Shown: piece by piece, positions 1 to 6,024 of the stretch
How positions within the stretch are numbered: the stretch's first letter is position 1
How the letters are laid out: every line of letters begins with the position of its first letter
From: Pseudomonadota bacterium
GTDB taxonomy: Bacteria; Myxococcota; Polyangia; Polyangiales; Polyangiaceae
Reading direction: 5' to 3'
NCBI GenBank assembly: GCA_023419055.1
Contig: JAEZYO010000391.1
Location: 1-7,195, forward strand
Length of the DNA: 7,195 nt
The notes under the pieces: generated by a model
What the model was told of the DNA's origin: nothing
The model's database searches: none
What the model saw: only the letters and a program-made list of their open reading frames with translations
Translations under genes and position numbers: made by a program

Positions 1-1
1 A

Positions 2-118
2 CCGCGGACTGCACACGCGCTCGCCCTGCTCGACATGATCCAGAGCCGCCGCGAAGAGATCGGCAAGTACGTGGGGAGCGTCGAGGCGCCTCGGGTCGAA
101 CGCGCGCCGAGCGCGTGA
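2..118 (+). CDS. C-terminal fragment of an unrecognised protein
   Basis: This frame is open from the window edge and ends at TGA 116-118, giving the last 38 residues of a protein that begins upstream. The visible part has a hydrophobic and then charged helix-like stretch (residues HALALLDMIQSRREEIGKYV) followed by a short Pro/Arg/Ala tail. Third positions are mostly G or C, as expected for a real gene in this DNA. No domain can be recognised from so short a piece, and I assign no function. The next gene starts 40 bases later on the same strand with its own ribosome binding site. The coding call is likely but not certain, because in GC-rich DNA a 117-base open frame can occur by chance. Confidence 0.5.
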   Translation, partial: PRTAHALALLDMIQSRREEIGKYVGSVEAPRVERAPSA

Positions 119-131
119 GCTTGCTGCGCAA

Positions 132-155
132 ACGGGTGAAGAGTAGGAGACCCGT
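132..155 (+). promoter_or_regulatory. Ribosome binding site inside a small hairpin before the Gly-rich lipoprotein gene
   Basis: AGGAGA at 145-150 lies 8 bases before ATG 159 and fixes that start. It sits between the arms of a perfect 6-bp inverted repeat, ACGGGT (132-137) and ACCCGT (150-155), so most of the Shine-Dalgarno would be in the 12-base loop. The ribosome site is well supported. Any effect of the hairpin on translation is inference. Confidence 0.55.
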
Positions 156-158
156 CTC

Positions 159-575
159 ATGAAGAAGCTTTGCCTCCTCGGTTTGCTCGGCGTGGCGCTC
201 GCACTCACGCCGGCCTGCGGCGACGACGACGACACCGACGGCAGCGGCGGCGCAGCCGGTGACAGCGGGAACGCGGGCGGTGAAGGCGGCGCGCTCTCGG
301 ACGGAGAAGCGGCGTGCGTCGAGATCGGCGAGCTTTGCCACGACGCTGACGACGGCTCCGGGCTCGGCGCCGAGTGTCACGAGGTGGGCCACGTGGGCGA
401 CGGGGCGGTGTGCCTCGAGCGCTACGAAGAGTGCAAGACGTACTGCGAGAGCGTGCTCGGTCACGGCGGTGCCGGCGGCGGGGGGCACGCCGAGGGCGGC
501 GCGCCGGGACACAGCGAAGGCGGCGCTGGCGGCGAGGAGCATCAAGAAGCCGGCGGTGCCGGCGGCGCGCGCTGA
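159..575 (+). CDS. Small Cys/His-rich lipoprotein with a glycine-rich tail, function unknown
   Basis: A 138-residue secreted lipoprotein. Residues 1-19 are a signal peptide with a Lys-Lys n-region and a Leu/Ala core, ending in the lipobox LTPAC; Cys20 would be lipidated. An acidic Asp run and a Gly/Ala/Ser linker follow (21-50). The only complex part is residues 51-100, with six cysteines (53, 60, 73, 85, 92, 96) and histidines 61, 74 and 78, including two Cys-His pairs and a CHEVGH motif. The spacing C-x6-C and C-x6-C-x3-C suggests disulfides or metal binding; this is inference. Residues 101-138 are a low-complexity Gly/Ala tail with scattered His and Glu. The start is supported by AGGAGA 8 bases upstream. 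The gene converges on the cytochrome-like gene with only 8 bases between stop codons. I do not recognise a named family; Gly-rich lipoproteins of this style are common in myxobacteria. Confidence 0.85.
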   Translation: MKKLCLLGLLGVALALTPACGDDDDTDGSGGAAGDSGNAGGEGGALSDGEAACVEIGELCHDADDGSGLGAECHEVGHVGDGAVCLERYEECKTYCESVLGHGGAGGGGHAEGGAPGHSEGGAGGEEHQEAGGAGGAR

Positions 576-583
576 AACGAAGC

Positions 584-1528
584 TCAGTAGGGCTCGCCGG
601 ACTTCACGCAGCTCGACCAGTACTCGATGAACGACAAGAACGACGCGTAAGCGAAGTCGGTCTGGTCGTGGAACTTCTCGCCGCCACCGTGCTCGAGGCC
701 GCCCGCTGCGATCGCGAGCGGCTTGCGGAGCAATAGGCTCTCCGCGGGGTCCTCCGAGTTGAGGTACCCCGCGTCGATCACGGTGCGGAGGGTCTGTACC
801 GAGCCCGCGTCGCAAGTGCCTTCGACCGAGAGCCAGCGCGGAGCGGCGGCGTCTGCGAGGGTCTGGTCGCTGTGGTGGCAGGGAAAGCAGCGGCCGCGCC
901 ACGCGTAGACGTTGTCGCGGAACGCGGTCTCGATCGTGACCGGGTTGCAGTCGGGCGTCTCGTCGGACGGAGTGACTGCGGGCGGCTCGTTCTCGCGCCC
1001 GCACCTGTCGCCACCGGTCGCTGCGGTCCCGCACGCGGTGACGTCGCAAGAAGCGACGCTGCAAGTCGAGAGCTCGGTCAAGAACGCGGTGAAGCCGTCG
1101 AGCTCTTCTCGAATCACGTCTTCGGTGATGAGCTCGCTGTCCGGGTGGGCCCGCGCGATCCAGGACAGGACCAGGCTCTCTTCGACGTTGTCGCGGTCGA
1201 CCAGGCCGTTCTCGTAGAGGCAGGCGCGCGTTTCGCACATCGTGTCTCTCACGAACAGGCTCATGTCGATGCCCGAGAGGTGACACTGGTTGCACGTCTT
1301 CGGGCGATCCGAGGCGAGCAGCGGGGCGACGCGCTCGTCGAAGATGGCGCTCGCGCGCTCGAGGCACTCGGCCGAGGCCTGCACCTCGTCGTCTTCCCCG
1401 CCGCAGCTCGCCATCGCTCCCGCGAGCAGCAGCGCGATGGTGAGCGTGGGAGTGCCGAGCACGCGTGCGCGAGAGTGAGAAGAGCCGGACAAGCGCGCCA
1501 AGCCTAGCCCAGGGTCAAACCTCCGCAA
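584..1528 (-). CDS. Cytochrome c-like lipoprotein with two CXXCH haem motifs
   Basis: A secreted lipoprotein, 314 residues from the chosen TTG. The hydrophobic stretch LTIALLLAGAMASC ends in a lipobox whose cysteine is residue 42; the mature part is about 273 residues and probably periplasmic or on the outer membrane. Two CXXCH motifs, CNQCH (79-83) and CFPCH (214-218), are typical of covalent c-type haem attachment, so a di-haem electron carrier is likely. A cysteine-rich linker (about 153-195) separates two similar halves, each with CXXCH followed by a segment resembling DPAESLLLRKP. The start is uncertain. TTG 1528 has GGAG 8 bases upstream but leaves only 16 bases to dinB. TTG 1501 and 1492 give shorter signal peptides, GTG 1462 lacks a basic n-region, and ATG 1561 or 1576 would overlap dinB. 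No catalytic partner is nearby, so the electron donor or acceptor is unknown. Confidence 0.82.
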   Translation of the reverse strand: MRRFDPGLGLARLSGSSHSRARVLGTPTLTIALLLAGAMASCGGEDDEVQASAECLERASAIFDERVAPLLASDRPKTCNQCHLSGIDMSLFVRDTMCETRACLYENGLVDRDNVEESLVLSWIARAHPDSELITEDVIREELDGFTAFLTELSTCSVASCDVTACGTAATGGDRCGRENEPPAVTPSDETPDCNPVTIETAFRDNVYAWRGRCFPCHHSDQTLADAAAPRWLSVEGTCDAGSVQTLRTVIDAGYLNSEDPAESLLLRKPLAIAAGGLEHGGGEKFHDQTDFAYASFLSFIEYWSSCVKSGEPY

Positions 1529-1529
1529 A

Positions 1530-1538
1530 TGGTATGCT
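1530..1538 (+). promoter_or_regulatory. Candidate extended -10 element of dinB
   Basis: TGGTATGCT at 1530-1538 reads as an extended -10 (TGn followed by TATGCT, 4 of 6 to TATAAT). It ends 6 bases before GTG 1545, and there is no good -35 hexamer 16-18 bases upstream, which extended -10 promoters can tolerate. Transcription would start at about the GTG itself. The element also lies close to the divergent gene's start, so the two genes may compete for this short region. The call is from the sequence only. Confidence 0.35.
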
Positions 1539-1544
1539 CCGGGA

Positions 1545-2786
1545 GTGCTCGCGCGCGTCATCTTGCACGCTGACATGGACGCTTTTTACGCGTCCATCGA
1601 GCAGCGCGATCACCCGGAGCTTCGGGGAAAGCCCGTGATCGTCGGCGCGACCTCTCCGCGAGGGGTGGTCGCCGCGGCTTCCTACGAGGCCCGAAAGTTC
1701 GGAGTGCGCTCCGCGATGCCCGGCTTCGAGGCGCGACGCCTCTGTCCGCAGGGCGTCTTCCTTCCGCCCAGCATGTCGCGGTACGCGGAGGTCTCCGATC
1801 AGGTTCACGCGGTGTTCGAAGAGTTCACCGACGTCATCGAGCCGCTCGCCCTCGACGAAGCCTTCCTCGATATCTCGGGCTCGGTCGGGCTGTTCGGGGG
1901 GCGCGAAGAGCTCGCGAGGAAGCTCAAGCTGCGCGTTCGCGAGGCGACGGGTCTCGCCGTGAGCGTCGGCGTCGGCTCGAGCAAGGTCGTGGCGAAGATC
2001 GCGTGCTCGCTGTCGAAGCCCGACGGTTTGCGGCTGATCGTTTCGGGCGAGGAGCGCGCGTTTCTCGCTCCGCTGCCGGTGCGTCGGCTCTGGGGCGTGG
2101 GGCCCGTCACCGCTGAAGGGCTCGAGCGCGCCGGGATCAGGAAGATCGGTGATCTCGCGGGCCTCGACGACCTTCGGACGCGGGAAGTCCTCGGGCAGCG
2201 CGGGTTCGAGCTCCGGGATCTGGCGCGCGGGATCGATCGGCGAGAGGTCGCGTCCGATCGCGAGATGAAGTCGTGCGGTGAAGAGAACACGTTCGAAGTG
2301 GACGTGATCGATCGTGACACCATCGCCTCGACCATTACGTCGCACGCCGAGGCGGTAGCGCGGCGCTTGCGGCACGCGGGCCTCCGCGGGCGCACCGTCA
2401 CTCTCAAGATGAAGCTCGCGCGCCGGCAGGGCGAGCGTTCGGCGCGCGTCGGTACCTTGAGCGAGCCCGTGTACCCGCTCCTCACGCGGCAGAAGACGCT
2501 CTCCGACCCTACCGATGACGGCGCGCGGATCCGCGAGGTCGCGCTCGCGCTCTGGGACGCGGAAGCTCTGGACGAGCCGGTGCGCTTGATCGGCGTCTCG
2601 TTGAGCGGCTTCGACAACTCGAGCCAGCAGCTCGAGCTCTTGTTCGAGCCTCCCAAGAAGGCGAGGGATCCGGTTGGGCCCGTGCTCGACCAGATTCAGG
2701 AGCGCTTCGGCAAGGGAGCGATTCGGCGTGCTGTCGCCGACCCGGAGAAGGTCACGCCCACCCTCCAGCGCAAGCGCGGCGAATAG
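1545..2786 (+). CDS. dinB: DNA polymerase IV (Y-family translesion polymerase)
   Basis: Error-prone template-dependent polymerase that copies past damaged bases in the cytoplasm. The 413-residue product opens with HADMDAFYASIE (8-19), giving the metal-binding Asp10 and a Tyr15 at the steric-gate position. LALDEAFLD (101-109) supplies the other catalytic acids, Asp104 and Glu105. SVGVGSSKVVAKIACSLSKP is the conserved end of the palm, and LWGVGP near residue 183 is in the helix-hairpin-helix thumb. The little-finger domain follows, then QLELLF (362-367), which fits the hexapeptide clamp-binding consensus QLxLxF, and a 46-residue tail. It is longer than E. coli DinB (351 residues) because of this tail. 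GTG 1545 is the only sensible start: the next ATG would remove Asp10, and the upstream ATGs are out of frame. No Shine-Dalgarno is seen. The gene ends with TAGTAG. I see no LexA-type box, though the myxobacterial site may differ. Confidence 0.97.
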   Translation: MLARVILHADMDAFYASIEQRDHPELRGKPVIVGATSPRGVVAAASYEARKFGVRSAMPGFEARRLCPQGVFLPPSMSRYAEVSDQVHAVFEEFTDVIEPLALDEAFLDISGSVGLFGGREELARKLKLRVREATGLAVSVGVGSSKVVAKIACSLSKPDGLRLIVSGEERAFLAPLPVRRLWGVGPVTAEGLERAGIRKIGDLAGLDDLRTREVLGQRGFELRDLARGIDRREVASDREMKSCGEENTFEVDVIDRDTIASTITSHAEAVARRLRHAGLRGRTVTLKMKLARRQGERSARVGTLSEPVYPLLTRQKTLSDPTDDGARIREVALALWDAEALDEPVRLIGVSLSGFDNSSQQLELLFEPPKKARDPVGPVLDQIQERFGKGAIRRAVADPEKVTPTLQRKRGE

Positions 2787-2797
2787 TAGGCCATTGG

Positions 2798-2827
2798 GCC
2801 GAATTGGTCCGGGTCTTGAAATTCGGC
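2798..2827. promoter_or_regulatory. 8-bp perfect inverted repeat, candidate operator for the exporter operon
   Basis: GCCGAATT (2798-2805) and AATTCGGC (2820-2827) are exact inverted copies separated by 14 bases, with half-site centres 22 bp apart, about two helical turns. The right arm abuts the proposed -35 box of the adaptor gene. TetR-family proteins bind such palindromes, usually next to a promoter they repress, and a TetR gene ends this operon, so it is the natural candidate ligand. It could instead be a weak hairpin in the dinB 3' end, but there is no following T-run. Confidence 0.45.
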
Positions 2828-2855
2828 TTGCCGAGAAGGGTCTCAGGTTTATTAT
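2828..2855 (+). promoter_or_regulatory. Predicted promoter of the exporter operon
   Basis: A -35-like TTGCCG (2828-2833) and a -10 TATTAT (2850-2855, 5 of 6 to consensus) are separated by 16 bases in an unusually AT-rich patch. The -10 ends 7 bases before ATG 2863, so the transcript would start at or just before the start codon. There is no Shine-Dalgarno in the intervening bases, which points to a leaderless mRNA. The -10 is convincing; the -35 is only partial. Confidence 0.5.
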
Positions 2856-2862
2856 CAGACGC

Positions 2863-3900
2863 ATGACAAATAACTCGCCAGGGCATCGGCTGGGCGCCGT
2901 TCTGGCGCTGGGCTCGGCCCTGCTCGTGCACGCGTGCGACTCGAGCTCGCGGCGTGAAGCCGAGGAGAACGCCTTTCAAGGCGTGGTGGAGTTCGAAGAA
3001 ACGACGGTCGCTTTCGAAGTCGGCGGTCGCGTGCTCACGTTGGCGGTTCGCGAAGGGGACCACGTCGAGACCGGCACGGTCGTCGCCGACCTCGACGACG
3101 AGCTCCTGCGGAGCTCGCTCGCCGCGCGCACGGCGGAGGTCGAGAGCGCCCGCGCCGAAGTGGATCGAGTTCGCTCCGGATCGAGGCGCGAGGACATCAA
3201 CGCCATGGCCGCGCGAGTCGAGGCAGCCAAGGCGACCGAAGCGCTCGTCGAGAAGAACCTGAGGCGCGAGCAGGACCTCCTTCAGAAGAGCGTCGTCGCG
3301 CAGGCGGCGGTCGACGAGCTCGAAGCCCAGCTCGCGCGAGCCAAAGCCGATCGACAAGCGCTCGAGCAGAACCTCTTGCTCCTGAGGCGCGGCGCCAAGA
3401 AGGAAGACGTCGAGCTCGCCGAGGCGCGGGTCGGCGCCGCGGAGGCCGCGACCGAGACCGATCAGGTCAAGCTAGACCGACACGAGCTCAAGGCGCCGAG
3501 CAACGGCACCGTGCTCGATACGTACATCGAGCCTGGAGAGATCGTGGCAGCAGGGACGCCGATCCTTTCTCTCGCCGATACGCAGCACCCGTACGTGGAC
3601 GTCTTCGTTCCTCAGGGCAAGCTCGAGGGGATCGGGCTCGGGAGCAAGGCAGAGGTGCGGGTGGATTCGCTCGGGGTCGCGCTGCCCGGTCACGTCGAGC
3701 ACGTCGCGCGCAAGGCGGAGTTTACGCCGCGCTTCCTCTTCAGCGAGCGAGAGCGCCCGAACCTCGTCATTCGTGTGCGCGTGCGAGTGGACGACCCCGC
3801 CGAGCGCCTGCACGCCGGCGTACCCGCGTTCGTCACGATCGAGTCCAAGGCGAAGCCGAACCCGGGGCCTCGCTCCGCGAGCGCCGAGAAGGGACGTTGA
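2863..3900 (+). CDS. Periplasmic adaptor (HlyD/YbhG-like membrane fusion) lipoprotein of an ABC exporter
   Basis: Adaptor subunit that links an inner-membrane ABC exporter to an outer-membrane channel. The 345-residue product starts with a signal peptide ending in the lipobox LVHAC; Cys25 would be lipidated, and Asp at position +2 (residue 26) would, by the E. coli rule, keep it in the inner membrane. Residues 50-80 (EVGGRVLTLAVREGDHVETG) and 207-245 (LKAPSNGTVLDTYIEPGE) are the two halves of the lipoyl-like domain. Between them, about 80-205, is a long Glu/Ala/Arg-rich coiled-coil hairpin. A beta-barrel-like region follows (about 246-330), then a basic Pro/Ala tail. Overall form and neighbours match YbhG, which has a similar length. 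ATG 2863 is chosen because it begins the signal peptide; the frame is open further upstream but overlaps dinB. First gene of the operon. Confidence 0.92.
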   Translation: MTNNSPGHRLGAVLALGSALLVHACDSSSRREAEENAFQGVVEFEETTVAFEVGGRVLTLAVREGDHVETGTVVADLDDELLRSSLAARTAEVESARAEVDRVRSGSRREDINAMAARVEAAKATEALVEKNLRREQDLLQKSVVAQAAVDELEAQLARAKADRQALEQNLLLLRRGAKKEDVELAEARVGAAEAATETDQVKLDRHELKAPSNGTVLDTYIEPGEIVAAGTPILSLADTQHPYVDVFVPQGKLEGIGLGSKAEVRVDSLGVALPGHVEHVARKAEFTPRFLFSERERPNLVIRVRVRVDDPAERLHAGVPAFVTIESKAKPNPGPRSASAEKGR

Positions 3901-3901
3901 C

Positions 3902-4870
3902 ATGGCGACGGCGGCTCACGATACGGTGATCGAGACGCACTCGCTCTCGCGGCGCTTCGGTCACTTGCTCGCGGTGCGCGACGTCTCCTTGACGGTGCAT
4001 CGCGGCGAGATCTTCGGCGTGCTCGGCCCGAACGGCGCCGGCAAGAGCACCACCATCCGCATGCTGTGCGGCATCCTCGATCCGACGGGCGGTCAGGGCA
4101 CCGTGGTCGGCTACGACATCCGCACCCAGGCCGAGAGCATCAAGCAGCGCATCGGCTACATGACTCAGCGCTTCAGTCTGTACGAGGACCTCTCCGTCGT
4201 GGAAAACCTCGAGTTTTACGCCGGGATCTACGGTGTCCCGCGCAAGGAGCGGAAGGCCCGGGTCGAGCGCGTGCTCGAGCAGGCAGGCCTCACCGGCCGC
4301 AAGAAGCAGCTCGCAGGTACGCTGTCTGGCGGATGGAAGCAGCGTGTGGCGCTCGCGAGCTCGACCATTCACGAGCCTCCGCTGCTCTTCCTCGACGAGC
4401 CGACGGCCGGAGTGGACCCGGTGAGCCGGCGAGAGTTCTGGGAACAGATTCACCGCATCGCGGCCGAAGGCACGACCGTGGTCCTGACGACGCACTACAT
4501 GGACGAGGCCGAGCGCTGCCACCGCCTCGCCTTCATCTTCCGCGGTACCCTGCTCGACGTCGGAACCCCGGAGCAGATCGTCGAGCGGCGCCACCTCGCC
4601 GCGGCGGAGATCGAGCTCGACCACGCCCGGGAAGTCGCCGCCCTCTTGCGCGAGCGCCCCGAGGTCGACGAGGTCTCTCACTTCGGTCACGTCCTGCGCG
4701 TCGCCGTGCGCGACGACGTCGACGCGATCGAGCTCGTCAAGGAGCTGGCGGAGCGCGCCGGCTCTCGCGTGACGGCCGCGCGCCCCTCGCGCGTGACCGT
4801 GGAAGACGCGTTCGTCTCGATGGTGCGTCAGGACGAGCTGCCAGAAGCCAAGAAGCAGGCTGCGGCGTAG
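3902..4870 (+). CDS. ABC exporter ATP-binding protein (YbhF/CcmA-type, single domain)
   Basis: Cytoplasmic ATPase that drives the exporter. In the 322 residues the nucleotide-binding domain shows Walker A GPNGAGKST (42-50), Q-loop Gln89, signature LSGGWKQR (141-148), Walker B LLFLDEP (161-167) with catalytic Glu166, D-loop AGVDP (169-173) and the switch His198 in TTHYMDEAE. Residues from about 235 form the C-terminal domain usual in ATPases of ABC-2 drug exporters. The Trp in SGGWKQR is as in E. coli YbhF, but that protein has two fused ATPase domains whereas this has one, so it should act as a homodimer. ATG 3902 begins one base after the adaptor stop and has AGGGA 7 bases upstream; the frame is open further up but that would overlap the adaptor. 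All catalytic residues are intact. Confidence 0.96.
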   Translation: MATAAHDTVIETHSLSRRFGHLLAVRDVSLTVHRGEIFGVLGPNGAGKSTTIRMLCGILDPTGGQGTVVGYDIRTQAESIKQRIGYMTQRFSLYEDLSVVENLEFYAGIYGVPRKERKARVERVLEQAGLTGRKKQLAGTLSGGWKQRVALASSTIHEPPLLFLDEPTAGVDPVSRREFWEQIHRIAAEGTTVVLTTHYMDEAERCHRLAFIFRGTLLDVGTPEQIVERRHLAAAEIELDHAREVAALLRERPEVDEVSHFGHVLRVAVRDDVDAIELVKELAERAGSRVTAARPSRVTVEDAFVSMVRQDELPEAKKQAAA

Positions 4871-4884
4871 CCGCTGGAGAGCCC

Positions 4885-6006
4885 ATGCGTCCCTGGATCA
4901 TCGCCTGGAAGGAGCTCCTGCAGCTCAAGCGTGACCGCCTGACGCTCGCGATGATGGCGGTGTTGCCCGTCGTCCAGCTCTTGCTCTTCGGCTACGCGAT
5001 CAACACCGACGTGAGGCACATCCCGTCGATCGTGTTCGATCAGGATCGCAGCGCGCAGTCGCGAGATCTCGCGCGCTCGCTCGAAGCCACCGGGTTTTAC
5101 GACATCCTCGGGAACGTCCAGAGCTACGACGAGATCGCGCAGGCGCTGCGCTCCGCCGAGGCGAAGGTCGCGCTCGTCATCCCTCCGGATTACTCGTCGA
5201 ACCTCTCGCGAGGCCAGACGGCGCAGGTGCAGCTCGTGGTGGACGGCTCCGATCCGCAGACGGTGGCGAGCGCCACGAACACCGCGGCCTCGCTCGTGGC
5301 GGCTCGCTCGAGCGAGCTCATCGTGGGCAAGCTCGCGGCGAGCGGCGCTGGCCTCGCCGAGGAGCCCATCCGCCTCGAGCCCAACACCTGGTACAACCCG
5401 GACCTCCGAACGGCCGTCTACGTCGTACCCGGCTTGGTCGGCGTGATCCTCACCATGACGATGGTGATGCTGACCTCGATGGCCATCGCGCGCGAGCGCG
5501 AGCGCGGCACGCTGGAGCAGCTCATCGTCTCACCGGTTTCGCGCCTCGAGCTCGTGATCGGGAAGATCCTGCCGTACATCGTGATCGGGTACGTGCAGAT
5601 GTCGCTCATCCTGCTCGCCGGCCGCCTGGTCTTCGACGTCCCGGTGGTGGGTTCGCTCGCGCTCCTCTACCTCCTGGTGTTCGTGTTCATCAGCGCGAAC
5701 CTGGCGCTCGGCCTGTTCTTTTCCACGCTCGCCAAGACCCAGCAGCAGGCGATGCAGATGTCCTTCTTCTTCCTCTTGCCGAACATCCTCTTGAGCGGCT
5801 TCATGTTCCCGTTCGAGGCCATGCCGCGGCCGGCGCAGTTCTTCGCTCAGGGGTTGCCGCTGACCCACTTTCTGCGCATCGTGCGGGGCATCACCCTGAA
5901 GGGTGCTCATTTTCAGGACGTCGCGCCCGAATTTCTCTGGATGTGCGTCATCTTGTGCGCGCTCGTCACGCTCGCCTCGCTGCGCTTCACGAAGAAGCTC
6001 GTGTGA
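4885..6006 (+). CDS. ABC-2 type permease of the exporter (YbhS/YbhR-like)
   Basis: Membrane subunit forming the transport path, 373 residues, the usual length for YbhS/YbhR. An amphipathic start (WIIAWKELLQLKRDR) leads into membrane segment 1 (about 19-39). A large periplasmic domain (about 40-175) follows, as is typical of this family. Five further membrane segments lie at about 178-202, 225-247, 255-283, 290-312 and 347-367. RERERGTLEQLIVSP (203-217), right after segment 2, is the conserved ABC-2 cytoplasmic motif that contacts the ATPase. ATG 4885 has GGAGA 4 bases upstream and follows the ATPase stop by 14 bases. The same frame is open for 273 codons further upstream inside the ATPase gene, but that part reads as Arg/Gly-rich shadow. 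E. coli has two paralogous permeases; here only one is present, so a homodimer is likely. Substrate not shown; drug export is inferred from the family. Confidence 0.95.
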   Translation: MRPWIIAWKELLQLKRDRLTLAMMAVLPVVQLLLFGYAINTDVRHIPSIVFDQDRSAQSRDLARSLEATGFYDILGNVQSYDEIAQALRSAEAKVALVIPPDYSSNLSRGQTAQVQLVVDGSDPQTVASATNTAASLVAARSSELIVGKLAASGAGLAEEPIRLEPNTWYNPDLRTAVYVVPGLVGVILTMTMVMLTSMAIARERERGTLEQLIVSPVSRLELVIGKILPYIVIGYVQMSLILLAGRLVFDVPVVGSLALLYLLVFVFISANLALGLFFSTLAKTQQQAMQMSFFFLLPNILLSGFMFPFEAMPRPAQFFAQGLPLTHFLRIVRGITLKGAHFQDVAPEFLWMCVILCALVTLASLRFTKKLV

Positions 6007-6024
6007 GGCAGCACCAGATCCGAC

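Noticed and set aside
1500..1545. SOS (LexA) box upstream of dinB
   Set aside because: No CTGT-N8-ACAG-like palindrome or other clear dyad is seen there. Damage control by another site cannot be excluded.
1515..2864. Long minus-strand open frame opposite dinB (about 449 codons)
   Set aside because: It is antisense to a complete Y-family polymerase, is rich in Arg, Glu, Asp and His as mirror frames of GC-rich genes are, and has no recognisable domain.
4066..4884. Open frame of 273 codons running in the permease frame through the ATPase gene
   Set aside because: It reads as an Arg/Gly/Ala-rich sequence with no domain, while the ATPase in the other frame has every ABC motif. The permease start at 4885 has its own GGAGA. 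GC-rich DNA leaves such shadow frames open.
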